Below are positions 18,391 to 26,593 of a DNA stretch of 64,000 bases, in pieces; positions within the stretch are counted from its first letter, which is position 1; the number at the start of each line of letters is the position of its first letter. The notes beneath the pieces are model-generated. The model was not told the origin of the DNA. It searched no databases and saw only the letters and a list, made by a program, of their open reading frames with translations. The position numbers and the translations under genes were made by a program. The DNA lies in contig NZ_JAKZJU020000001.1 of NCBI RefSeq assembly GCF_022809315.2, forward strand, positions 124,001 through 188,000, given 5' to 3'. The DNA comes from Mesosutterella faecium (GTDB taxonomy: Bacteria; Pseudomonadota; Gammaproteobacteria; Burkholderiales; Burkholderiaceae_F).

Positions 18391-19794
18391 TCAAAGCCTC
18401 GCGCGCAGCCTCTCGAGCACTTTGTCGCGCCCGATGATCTCAAGCGTCTGGTCGATCTGCGGCACTTTCGCCGCGGCCACCGCAATCACGCGCACCGGCG
18501 AGGCAATGACCCCGAACTTGACGCCCTGCTCTTCGCAGACCGCCTTCATCGCGGCGTAGATGCCGGGGGCCTTCCACTCGGGCAGCGCCTCGAGCCTGGG
18601 CAGCAGCGCCGCAAGAGCCTCGCGGCCGCCGTTTTCCAGCGACTTCGCGATGTCGGCCTCCACCGGGCTGTAGGGATTGAAGAAGATCATCGCCTGGTCG
18701 GCGAGGTCTTCAAGCGTCTGGGAGCGGCCCTTGAGCAGGGCGCAGATCTTCACGAGATCGGCCGATTCGGGGTCGCCGCCGCGCGCGGCGATCCTCTCCT
18801 TCACGAGGCCGGCGAGCCTCGCGTCATCGGCTTCCTTCATGTACTGGCCGTTCAGCCACGCGAGCTTCTTGAAATCCATGCGGGCCGCGGCGCGCGAGCA
18901 GTCGGCGAGATCGAAAACGCGCGCGAGCTCCTCGCGGCTGAACTTCTCCATGTTGCCGTGTCCCCAGCCCAGGCGCGCGAGATAGTTGAATATCGCCTCG
19001 GGCAGGTACCCCGCCTTCTTGTACTCGGTCACGGCGACCGAACCGTGGCGCTTCGAGAGCTTCTTGCCGTCCGGCCCGTTGATGAGCGGCAGATGGCCGA
19101 AGATCGGGGGCTCGACGCCGAGGGCCCGGTAGAGATTGATCTGGCGCGGCGTGTTGTTGATGTGGTCCGCGCCGCGGATCACGTGGGTCATCTTCATGTC
19201 GATATCGTCGACCACCACCGCGAAGTTATAGGTGGGGATGCCGTCGGCGCGCATGATGATGAGGTCATCGAGCTCCTTGTTGGAGACGGTGATGGTGCCG
19301 TAGACGGCGTCGTTCCAGGTCACCTCGCCCTCGTCCGGATTGCGGAAGCGCAGCACGGGCTTCACGCCCTCGGGCTTCACCAGCCCCAGGGCCGCGGCGC
19401 GCTCGGGCCTCCAGCGGCCGTCGTAGCGGGGCTTCTCGCCGCGGGCGCGCTGCGCCTCGCGCATCGCGTCGAGCTCCTCTTTCGTGCAGTAGTCCCAGTA
19501 GGCGAGCCCCTTGGCGAGCAGCTGGTCGGCCACTTCCTTGTAGCGCGGCAGGCGCTGCATCTGATACACCACGGCTCCCTGGTTGTCATAGTCCAGGTTC
19601 AGCCACTTCATGGAATCGAGAATCACCTGAGTCGCCTCGGGAGTGGAGCGCTCCTGGTCCGTGTCCTCGATGCGGAGCAGGAACTTGCCTCCGAAATGGC
19701 GGGCGACCGCCCAGCAGTAAATCGCCGTGCGGGCCGTGCCCAGATGCATCATGCCGGTGGGGCTGGGAGCAATGCGTGTGCGAACTTCTGTCAT
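18391..19794 (-). CDS. gltX: Glutamyl-tRNA synthetase
   Basis: GltX attaches glutamate to tRNA-Glu. The 467 residues are the usual length for the bacterial discriminating type. The HIGH-like motif appears in APSPTGMMHLGTAR (residues 9-22) and the KMSKS-like motif as GKKLSKRHGSVAV in the middle. The anticodon-binding alpha-helical domain fills the C-terminus. The ATG at 19794 gives the canonical MTEVRTRIAPSPTG. A tRNA-Glu gene follows on the same strand before a terminator, so synthetase and substrate may share a transcript. AAAATAAC-AG-GTTATTTT, a perfect 8-bp dyad at 19861-19878, lies upstream of the start. Confidence 0.97.
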   Translation of the reverse strand: MTEVRTRIAPSPTGMMHLGTARTAIYCWAVARHFGGKFLLRIEDTDQERSTPEATQVILDSMKWLNLDYDNQGAVVYQMQRLPRYKEVADQLLAKGLAYWDYCTKEELDAMREAQRARGEKPRYDGRWRPERAAALGLVKPEGVKPVLRFRNPDEGEVTWNDAVYGTITVSNKELDDLIIMRADGIPTYNFAVVVDDIDMKMTHVIRGADHINNTPRQINLYRALGVEPPIFGHLPLINGPDGKKLSKRHGSVAVTEYKKAGYLPEAIFNYLARLGWGHGNMEKFSREELARVFDLADCSRAAARMDFKKLAWLNGQYMKEADDARLAGLVKERIAARGGDPESADLVKICALLKGRSQTLEDLADQAMIFFNPYSPVEADIAKSLENGGREALAALLPRLEALPEWKAPGIYAAMKAVCEEQGVKFGVIASPVRVIAVAAAKVPQIDQTLEIIGRDKVLERLRARL

Positions 19795-19914
19795 CTCGAT
19801 TCTTTTAATTCCAGAAAGTAAAAAACATCCGACGTCCGTCCGAAGCCGGACTTTCTCTTGAAAATAACAGGTTATTTTAGTCCATCAGCGCCCCTTTCTC
19901 CCGAAGGACAGGGC

Positions 19915-21354
19915 CTACGCATGAATAACCTCGGCATAAACCTCTGAGAGGGCCTTCAGTGCGCTTGGGACTGCATGCAGTTTGTGCATGGATCGCCGCT
20001 TGCTCATTGCGTCCTTCCCGGTCTTTTCAGTTTCTTTCTGCTGGAGCTTGTTGAGGACGGCTATGCCGAATTTGTTCAGCAGTATCCTGTTGTTGATGTA
20101 GTTTGCGTTCTTGCACTGGGTTCGGTCCTGGTAGAAGTCGACGTCGAGCACACAATGCAGTTCGTTCTCTATGCCCCAGTGCCTTCTGACGGCACGGGCT
20201 GCCTGGTCTGCAACGAAGGGATGGTCCCAGCGCAAGGTGGAGATAAAGAATCGGTCGAGCTGTGAGGCATCCCCGCTCTTTTTGTTTTCGCAGGAGGTTG
20301 TTGCCCTGACAATGCAGCCTTCCTCCAGTCCGCCCCAGTCGTCCAAATGATCCTGTGCCAGCACAGAGGCCGGCAGCACACACACGGATCTGTGCCCGAT
20401 GCGCCCGTGGGCCAGGGTGCACTTCGACCCCCAAAGCTTCCCCCTGGTTTCCGTGACATCGGCAAACGCCATCTGTATGTCCAGGTACAGATGCTTCTGG
20501 TTGCCTTTGACCGCGAGGCAGCAGTCGCCGCCGGCGTCGACCAGTTCCCGGGCAAATTCCTTCTGCGTATTGAGGGCGTCCGCAGTCACGACACAGCCTG
20601 CCAGATCAAAATCCTTGACCATTTCCGCTGCATACGTGATCTCGTTTCCCTTGGGTCCAATCAGCTTTTGCCCGAGGGCTATCCCGTTTTCCGTATCCCA
20701 GAAGCACAGAAGGTACCGGCCCGAGGCAGCCTGCGGATTCTTGCTGGCCCGAACCGCCTGGCCGTCCACTGCGACAATGCGGGATGCCATCTTGTCCAGC
20801 AGCGGCGTGACAAGACGACTGTAGAAGGAAGCAAACTGCTGCGGATCAATAAGCATCAGCAGCCTTCGCACGGTGTCGTGGGAGATGTTTTCCCGCGGAA
20901 AGTCAGGAAAATATTCTTCCGGCGCCGGGCGGTTGTTGGCCCAGTAATCCGCGATCTGCACGCAGCTCGTCTGTCCGGAAAGGCCGGCGGGCAGCGCAAC
21001 GAGGTACACATAGTCCAGGGGGTAAACCACCTTGAACTGCTGCCGCTCATCCTTGATTTCCGGCATGAACGTCCTGACGGCGGACTCTGCTGCCGAAGGG
21101 GTCGCCCGTGCGGTCTTGTCCTGTTCCATCTGCTCAACCTGTTGGCGGAGCTGATAGTTCATGGAATACCGGAACTTGCCGTCCACTACGGTACCCGCCT
21201 GGGTCCTGATTTACTGCCCGCGCTTTTTTTCCGGGTTGTAGACATACTTTGACTTGAAGACGCCGTAGCGCTGGTTTTTGGCATTCCAGTTCACCCCGCA
21301 GCCCTCGGGGATCGATTCCAGAATTTTCGAATCAACCGGCATGGGAGTCACCAT
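19915..21354 (-). pseudogene. ISAs1-like IS4-group transposase split by an in-frame TAA
   Basis: From an ATG at 21354 the frame encodes MVTPMPVDSKILESI and then about 30 more residues to TAA at 21213-21211. It continues in the same frame through VVDGKFRYSMNYQLRQQ to the stop at 19915. The downstream part has ISAs1-type DDE motifs: RIVAVDGQAVR, VVTADALNTQ and RRHWGIENELHCVLDVDFYQ. The first 47 codons resemble N-terminal extensions of related transposases, so the TAA looks like a nonsense mutation. A GTG at 21186 could restart translation and give a 423-residue protein with the whole catalytic core. Confidence 0.8.
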
Positions 21355-21360
21355 TATTTC

Positions 21361-21383
21361 TATGCATATATATTATATGCATA
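21361..21383. repeat. AT-rich palindrome upstream of the ISAs1-like gene
   Basis: TATGCATATA and TATATGCATA pair perfectly around TAT. It lies 7 bases upstream of the transposase ATG, where an operator or terminal-repeat function is plausible. Confidence 0.5.
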
Positions 21384-21516
21384 TAACATAAAAAAGTCAA
21401 GTTCCTTTTGTCTCTTTTTCAGGCACTTGATTCGTTCAGCCAGATTTACTCATGCGTTCGCCCTGCCCGAAGGAGAAGGGAGGGCACCGGCTCCGTCCAA
21501 AGTCCGCGCAAAATGC

Positions 21517-21665
21517 TATACTGCCCGGCTCGATGGGGAGTAGTCGCGGGTTCCGGTCCTTGAAGTCCGGGCCCTGCCTTCGTCAACATACCTGGCCCGG
21601 ACGGGCTGTGGCGAAGGCTTCCCGGGCGCAGACCCGGAAACGGCAAGACCAGAGGAAGGAGACGG
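21517..21665 (+). promoter_or_regulatory. Promoter and yybP-ykoY-like (Mn2+) riboswitch
   Basis: TATACT at 21517-21522 fits a -10 box. About 12 bases on, GGGGAGTAG (21535-21543), TCAACATACCTGGCCC (from 21582) and GCAAGACC (from 21643) appear in the order and spacing of the conserved yybP-ykoY blocks, with pairing arms between them (for example GGCCC and GGGC segments). This class senses manganese and controls Mn exporters, including GDT1/TMEM165-family genes, which is what follows. The structure was read by eye; a covariance-model search would settle it. Confidence 0.75.
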
Positions 21666-21759
21666 ATTCTGCTGTCCGGCTCTTCGGAACCGCCGCCCGA
21701 CACCGCTTTTGTTGCGGCGCTGAGGTCCTCTTTAACCAAAATATAAAAGACCCCCTGTC

Positions 21760-22377
21760 ATGCTGGAAACCATTCTTCTCAGCACCTGCGCCATTGCGCT
21801 CTCTGAAATCGGCGACAAAACGCAGCTGCTGGCCTTCGCGCTTGCCGCGCGCTTCAGAAATCCCCTGCCGATCGTGCTCGGCATTTTCGCCTCTACGCTT
21901 CTCAACCACGGACTCGCGGCCTCTCTGGGCTACTGGATCAACACCTGGCTCACCCCGGGCCTTCTCCGCTGGGTGCTGGTCGTCTCCTTCATCGCGATGG
22001 GCCTGTGGATGCTGATCCCCGATCGGGACGACGGCAGCGCGGAAAAAAGCCCGTATGCGAAATACGGGGCTTTCGCCGCCACCGCCATCCTGTTTTTCCT
22101 GGCCGAAATGGGAGACAAAACCCAGATTGCCACCGTGGCGCTCGCCGCCAAGCTGGGAACCGTGATCCCCGTGATGATGGGCACCACCATCGGCATGCTG
22201 CTGGCGGACGTGCCGGTCGTGTTCGTGGGCGACCGCTTTGCCAAATACATTCCAATGAAGCTGCTGCACGCAGCCGCCGCCCTCGTTTTCATCGGCTTCG
22301 GCATCGCGGCGTGGCTGACGGATCCGGCTTCGTTCATACAGTCGCTGCCTGAAGCCTCCCGGGCCGCCGCGCCCTGA
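21760..22377 (+). CDS. GDT1/TMEM165 (UPF0016) family membrane protein, probable Mn2+ exporter
   Basis: A 205-residue membrane protein with about six to seven hydrophobic helices and the two family signature repeats, ALSEIGDKTQLLA near residue 13 and LAEMGDKTQIATVA near residue 112. The acidic and threonine residues of E-x-G-D-K-T bind the cation. Bacterial relatives (MneA-type) export manganese. The upstream yybP-ykoY-like leader supports a manganese detoxification role and induction by excess Mn2+. The ATG at 21760 starts directly at the first signature helix. Confidence 0.88.
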   Translation: MLETILLSTCAIALSEIGDKTQLLAFALAARFRNPLPIVLGIFASTLLNHGLAASLGYWINTWLTPGLLRWVLVVSFIAMGLWMLIPDRDDGSAEKSPYAKYGAFAATAILFFLAEMGDKTQIATVALAAKLGTVIPVMMGTTIGMLLADVPVVFVGDRFAKYIPMKLLHAAAALVFIGFGIAAWLTDPASFIQSLPEASRAAAP

Positions 22378-22391
22378 AAAGACAGGCCGGG

Positions 22392-23021
22392 CTAGCGGCC
22401 GGAGGCCTCTGCGAGCCGGCTCCTGGCCGCGGCCTCATCCTCCCGCGCCTGCTCGGACTGCCTCGCCCGGCGCTCCTGCAGGGCGGACATCGAGAATTCG
22501 CACCCGCAGTAGAGCTGGTTGTAGAAATGGTTCTCCCGGAGCAGGGCGCCGCGGCGCTCCTGCAGGCCGCCCTTTCTCCAGTTCCGATCCCAGAACTCGA
22601 CGTCGGGATAGTGCGAAACGGCCCATCGGCCGGCCTCCGAGACCTGGTCGAGGCGCTTCCAGCGGCTGGAGGCGAGCGTGGTCGTAAGCACGGGAATGCC
22701 CTGTTCATGGGCCACTCGCGCCGCCTCGAGCAGCCGGTAGCGGAAGCAGGCGAGGCAGCGCGCCCCGCGCTCGGGCTCCTGCTCGAGCCCCCGGACCGCC
22801 TCGCGCCATCCGCTGTGGTCCCAGTCCCCGTCGATCACGCGCAGTCCGAATCTCGCGGCGTAGGCGCTGAGCTCATTTTTCCGGACCTCGTACTCCGGCT
22901 GGGGAAAAATGTTCGGATTGTAGTAAAAAAGAACGGGCTCCCAGTCGTTCGCGAGCATCCATTCCAGGATCGCGGCCGAACAGGGCGCGCAGCAGCTGTG
23001 CAGAAGAACTGTTTTTTTCAT
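22392..23021 (-). CDS. queH: Epoxyqueuosine reductase QueH
   Basis: QueH performs the last step of queuosine synthesis, reducing epoxyqueuosine to queuosine in the anticodon of GUN tRNAs. It is unrelated in sequence to QueG. HSCCAPCS at the N-terminus, CLACFRYRLLEAA in the middle and LYCGCEFS toward the end supply the cysteines that bind its 4Fe-4S cluster and adjacent iron. About 209 residues is normal. The frame can start at a GTG at 23024, but the ATG at 23021 is preferred. It ends 14 bases from the GDT1-family gene, in convergent orientation. Confidence 0.9.
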   Translation of the reverse strand: MKKTVLLHSCCAPCSAAILEWMLANDWEPVLFYYNPNIFPQPEYEVRKNELSAYAARFGLRVIDGDWDHSGWREAVRGLEQEPERGARCLACFRYRLLEAARVAHEQGIPVLTTTLASSRWKRLDQVSEAGRWAVSHYPDVEFWDRNWRKGGLQERRGALLRENHFYNQLYCGCEFSMSALQERRARQSEQAREDEAAARSRLAEASGR

Positions 23022-23193
23022 CACCGGAGGAAACCGAAAGAAAAAAGCGGCGGAAGCCCTATTCTGCCACCGGACGGCCGGACTGTAGACGCCTGGAATG
23101 CAGGGCCGCCTTTTCGCTTATGATGGGGCCGTCAGCCTCGTGGAGCCGGTTCAGGCTGCGCTTTTATCCTTATCCGTTTGAGCGGCGTTTTCC

Positions 23194-24561
23194 ATGACAC
23201 TCCAGAAGCTCTTCATCACTGACATCGCGGACTCAGGCGCCGGCATTGCCTGGAGGCAGGCCGCAGGGCGTTCGGTGCGGGTGTTCGTGCCCGGGGGACT
23301 CCCGGGCGACGTGCTCGAGGCCCGGCTGATGCCCGGCCCGGCCGGCTCGCACTCGCTGAGCGCGCGCCCCGAGCGCTTCCTGCAGCGAAGCCCGTCCCGC
23401 CGCGAAAAACCCTTCTGCCCGCAGGCCTGCGTCTGCGGAGGCTGTCCTCTGGCCGCCCTCTCTTATCCGGCGCAGCTTGACTTCAAGCGCAGGCGCCTGG
23501 CGGAGCTTTTCAGGGACATCGTGCCCGAAGGCCTGATCCGGCCGGTCCTGGGGCTCGAGCCCGGCGAGCGCCCTGTCCGGAACAAGGCGCTGCTGCATTT
23601 CGCGGGCCGCAGCGAAGCCCTCTCGGTCGGGCTCTACGCCCCGGGCTCGCACCGAGTGCTCGAACAAACCGCACGCTGCCCTCAGTGCCCGGCGTGGATG
23701 GGAGAGACGGCGCTGGCCGTGGCGCGGGCCGGCGCCAAGCTCGGGCTCGGCGCCTGGGACGAACGCAGGCTCGAAGGCGCGCTGCGCGCGCTGCTGATGC
23801 GGGACGCCGGCGAGGGCGGAAGGCTCGCCGCCCTCGTCACCGGGGAAAAGCTCTCCGCGCAGGCCCTGTCCTGCATCCGCGAGGCCATGCGCTCGGCCGG
23901 CGTCACCTCCGCTTCGGTCTGCGTCAATTCCGAGCCTGGGAACGCGCCGCTCAGGGGAGAGATGACCCCGATTCTGGGCGACGGCTCCGTCAGGGTCTCA
24001 TTGTGCGGGCTCGGCTTCAGGGTCCGCCCGGAAACCTTCCTGCAGGTCAATCCGCTTCAGACCCCGAGGCTTTACGACCTGGCCCTGTCCCTCGCTCAAA
24101 TCCGCCCGCAGGACCGCGTGCTCGACCTGTACTGCGGCGTCGGCACGCTCACGCTTCTGGCGGCCCGGCAGGCCCGCGAGGCCTTCGGCGTTGAAATCGT
24201 GCGGGCCTCAGTCGAGGAGGCTGAGCGCAACGCCGAGGCCAACGGCATCCGCAGCGCCCGGTTTGCCTGCGGGCCGGCCGCCGGGATTCTGCCGGAAATC
24301 GCCCGCGCGGGCTTCTCGCCTCGCATCGTGATCGCCGATCCCCCGAGAAAGGGGCTGGAAGCGGGCGTGGCCGAAGCGATCTGCGCCCTGAGGCCCGAAA
24401 AAGTGGTCTACATCGCCTGCGGGCCGGGCGCCCTCGCCCGGGACTGCCGGAGGTTCGCGCAGCTCGGCTACCGGGTCTCGGCCCTGTGCCCCGTGGACCT
24501 CTTCCCCGAAACGCTGCATGTTGAGACAGTAGCGTTGATGTCAAGGGTCGAAGGGAAATAG
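23194..24561 (+). CDS. rlmD: RlmD/TrmA-family RNA (uracil-C5) methyltransferase
   Basis: Methylates a uracil at C5 in RNA, by homology m5U1939 of 23S rRNA. An N-terminal TRAM-like domain is followed by the 4Fe-4S ligands C75, C81, C84 and C162, the same spacing as E. coli RumA. The SAM site is VLDLYCGVGTLTLLAA. DPPRKGLE and the catalytic cysteine in YIACGPGALARDC complete the family pattern. The length of 455 residues is typical. A TATGAT -10-like box at 23119-23124 lies upstream. The specificity (U1939, U747 or tRNA U54) is not certain from sequence alone. Confidence 0.88.
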   Translation: MTLQKLFITDIADSGAGIAWRQAAGRSVRVFVPGGLPGDVLEARLMPGPAGSHSLSARPERFLQRSPSRREKPFCPQACVCGGCPLAALSYPAQLDFKRRRLAELFRDIVPEGLIRPVLGLEPGERPVRNKALLHFAGRSEALSVGLYAPGSHRVLEQTARCPQCPAWMGETALAVARAGAKLGLGAWDERRLEGALRALLMRDAGEGGRLAALVTGEKLSAQALSCIREAMRSAGVTSASVCVNSEPGNAPLRGEMTPILGDGSVRVSLCGLGFRVRPETFLQVNPLQTPRLYDLALSLAQIRPQDRVLDLYCGVGTLTLLAARQAREAFGVEIVRASVEEAERNAEANGIRSARFACGPAAGILPEIARAGFSPRIVIADPPRKGLEAGVAEAICALRPEKVVYIACGPGALARDCRRFAQLGYRVSALCPVDLFPETLHVETVALMSRVEGK

Positions 24562-24675
24562 CCGCGAAAGTTTAGGTATACTGCGGTTTTCGGGCAATCG
24601 GGCAAATTTAGCATAGTGCAGGACAAACGCTTCTCGGTAACTTTCTAAAGGCAAATCAGGTCAAATAGTGCGAGG

Positions 24676-24752
24676 GTTGAGTTGCCGCGATAGATGCCGC
24701 TATGTTGAGTTGCCAGGTTAGATGTTGGGTAGTTGTGACTGCGAGATAGATG
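24676..24752 (+). repeat. Three 28-bp-spaced degenerate direct repeats at the edge of the ars island
   Basis: Copies begin at 24676 (GTTGAGTTGCCGCGATAGATG), 24704 (GTTGAGTTGCCAGGTTAGAT and one more base) and 24732 (GTTGTGACTGCGAGATAGAT and one more base), exactly 28 bases apart. Such arrays are typical of transposase-binding sites at the ends of IS21-like or Tn7-like elements. They sit where the GC-rich host sequence gives way to the AT-rich arsenic genes. Confidence 0.65.
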
Positions 24753-24809
24753 TTGGAAAAAGCTTCCACACTACCATCAGAGGCGACAAGCTTTTTAAAC
24801 AATATTACA

Positions 24810-24846
24810 TTCACACATTTACAACTATGAATGTATACGATATAAT
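24810..24846 (+). promoter_or_regulatory. arsR promoter with overlapping operator
   Basis: TTTACA at 24818-24823, exactly 17 bases, then TATAAT at 24841-24846, a near-consensus sigma A/sigma70 promoter. Inside it ACATT (24815-24819) and AATGT (24830-24834) form an inverted repeat like ArsR/SmtB operators. The rest of the gap from 24562 holds only the 28-bp repeats. Confidence 0.7.
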
Positions 24847-24872
24847 ATGTACCTCTCTCGGAGGTGAAAATC

Positions 24873-25193
24873 ATGGGATTCAGAGAAGACGCCAAAAAAA
24901 TAAAGGCGCTCACAGATGAGAACCGTCTTGCGATCATGCTTGCGCTCCAGCATGGAGAGAAGTGTGGATGTGATCTGCTGAGGGAACTGAATATCACGCA
25001 GCCGACTCTTTCGCACCACATGAAAATTCTTGCAGACAGCGGCCTTGTTGATTACTACAAAGAGGGAAAATGGATGCATTACTCCATCTCCGCAGACGGC
25101 GTCAAAGATTTCCGGGAAATGATCGGTTCCTATGCAAGATGCGAATGTGAAACAGACAGCAGCGTATCCTGCGGATGTAAAAAAAAGAAGTAA
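24873..25193 (+). CDS. arsR: ArsR-family arsenite-responsive repressor
   Basis: A 106-residue winged-helix repressor. KIKALTDENRLAIMLALQ is the dimer and first-helix region, GEKCGCDLL carries the CxC arsenic site, and TQPTLSHHMKILADSGLV is the recognition helix. The C-terminus is rich in cysteine (CECETDSS, CGCKKKK), which may add metal ligands. A GTG at 24864 is in frame, but it lies inside the ribosome site GGAGGTGAAAAT, so the ATG at 24873 is the start. Base composition is far more AT-rich than the chromosome and resembles Firmicutes, indicating transfer. It probably represses itself and the efflux genes downstream. Confidence 0.92.
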   Translation: MGFREDAKKIKALTDENRLAIMLALQHGEKCGCDLLRELNITQPTLSHHMKILADSGLVDYYKEGKWMHYSISADGVKDFREMIGSYARCECETDSSVSCGCKKKK

Positions 25194-25291
25194 TCCATAG
25201 CTGTCATTCACAGGCAGTCCTTTGGGACTGCCTATATAAAGGTCATAAGCATAGATATATATCAATACATCAAACTAATGGAGGCAAAGGC

Positions 25292-26332
25292 ATGAACAAT
25301 CAAAGCAAAGGCATGAATACATTTCAGCGGTATCTTTCTGTGTGGGTACTGCTCTGCATGGCTATAGGGGTACTGATTGGGCATTTTGCCCCGGCCATTC
25401 CTGCCACACTCGGCAAATTTCAGATTTCCGGCATTTCGATTCCTATCGCTGCTCTCATCTGGGTCATGATCTACCCTATGATGATGAAAGTAGATTTTCA
25501 GAGCGTAAAACAGATTGGGAAGAATCCAAAGGGACTTCTGGTCACATGGGTGACAAACTGGCTGATCAAGCCTTTCACTATGTATGGAATTGCTTACCTG
25601 TTTTTGTTTGTCGTATTCAAAGCCTTCATATCTCCGGGACTGGCAATGGAGTATCTTGCCGGAGCTGTGCTTTTAGGAGCTGCTCCATGTACAGCGATGG
25701 TGTTTGTGTGGAGTACGCTTACAAAAGGGAACCCTGCTTATACGGTTGTGCAGGTGGCCACCAATGACCTTATTATTCTGGTGGCATTTGTTCCGATTGT
25801 AAAATTCCTTTTAGGTGTTTCCAATGTGGTTGTTCCCTACAGCACTCTGTTCGTCAGCATTTTTCTGTTCGTCGTGATTCCGCTTGTGGGCGGTATCCTC
25901 ACTAGGATAACCGTCACGAAACAAAGAGGCGCGGATTATTTTGAGAGCACGTTTGTCCACAAATTCGACAATGCCACAACAATAGGTCTGCTGTTGACGC
26001 TGGTGATTATCTTCAGTTCACAGGCAGAGGTGATTCTGTCTAATCCACTTCATATTGTGCTGATCGCGGTGCCGCTAACCATTCAGACATTTTTGATTTT
26101 CTTTATCGCTTATGGAGCAAGCAAGCTACTGAAATTACCGCATGATATTGCGGCTCCTGCCGGGATGATCGGTGCATCAAATTTCTTTGAACTTGCGGTA
26201 GCTGTGGCGATTGCACTATTTGGTACGACAAGCCCTGCAGCGCTCGCTACTACTGTAGGCGTTCTGACGGAGGTGCCCGTCATGCTCTTGTTAGTGCGAA
26301 TAGCAAATAAAACGAAAGCGAGTTTTGCGTAA
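25292..26332 (+). CDS. arsB: ACR3-family arsenite efflux permease
   Basis: A ten-helix membrane protein of 346 residues that exports arsenite. The conserved ACR3 segment LGAAPCTAMVFVWS with its essential cysteine is present, as is PAGMIGASNFFELAVAVA toward the C-terminus. A strong AATGGAGGCAAAG site precedes the ATG. Codon choice and AT content match arsR and differ sharply from the flanking chromosome. The stop codon overlaps the start of the next permease gene (TAATG), so they were translated together. Some databases call this gene acr3 rather than arsB; the two names cover different protein families. Confidence 0.93.
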   Translation: MNNQSKGMNTFQRYLSVWVLLCMAIGVLIGHFAPAIPATLGKFQISGISIPIAALIWVMIYPMMMKVDFQSVKQIGKNPKGLLVTWVTNWLIKPFTMYGIAYLFLFVVFKAFISPGLAMEYLAGAVLLGAAPCTAMVFVWSTLTKGNPAYTVVQVATNDLIILVAFVPIVKFLLGVSNVVVPYSTLFVSIFLFVVIPLVGGILTRITVTKQRGADYFESTFVHKFDNATTIGLLLTLVIIFSSQAEVILSNPLHIVLIAVPLTIQTFLIFFIAYGASKLLKLPHDIAAPAGMIGASNFFELAVAVAIALFGTTSPAALATTVGVLTEVPVMLLLVRIANKTKASFA

Positions 26333-26593
26333 TGTGGACTTTTGTTCAGGATCAGATCCTTGGGATGAGGTGGTTGAATGCCCTGATTGAGCAGTTGCTG
26401 CTCATGGTTGGACTTAATTTAGATAGTCGGATTGGCGGCAGTATACAGTTCTTCATTTATGACACAATTAAAATCACGGTATTGCTCTGTGTATTGATCT
26501 TTCTGATTTCTTACATTCAGAGTTTCTTTCCTCCGGAGCGGAGCAGGAAGATCATGGGAAAATTTCATGGAATAGGAGCAAATGCTGTAAGCG
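26332..26593 (+). pseudogene. COG0701-type permease, 5' part, disrupted by IS256
   Basis: The reading frame starts MWTFVQDQILGMRWLNALIE and includes the first membrane helix (ITVLLCVLIFLISYIQSFFP). It is typical of the permease that follows acr3 in Clostridia ars operons. At codon 88 it runs into the IS256 left end. Its continuation resumes after the element at 27943. It overlaps the acr3 stop by 1 base. Confidence 0.85.

Noticed and set aside
24676..24752. Three 28-bp repeats considered as a CRISPR array
   Set aside because: The repeats are directly abutting and degenerate with no unique spacers.
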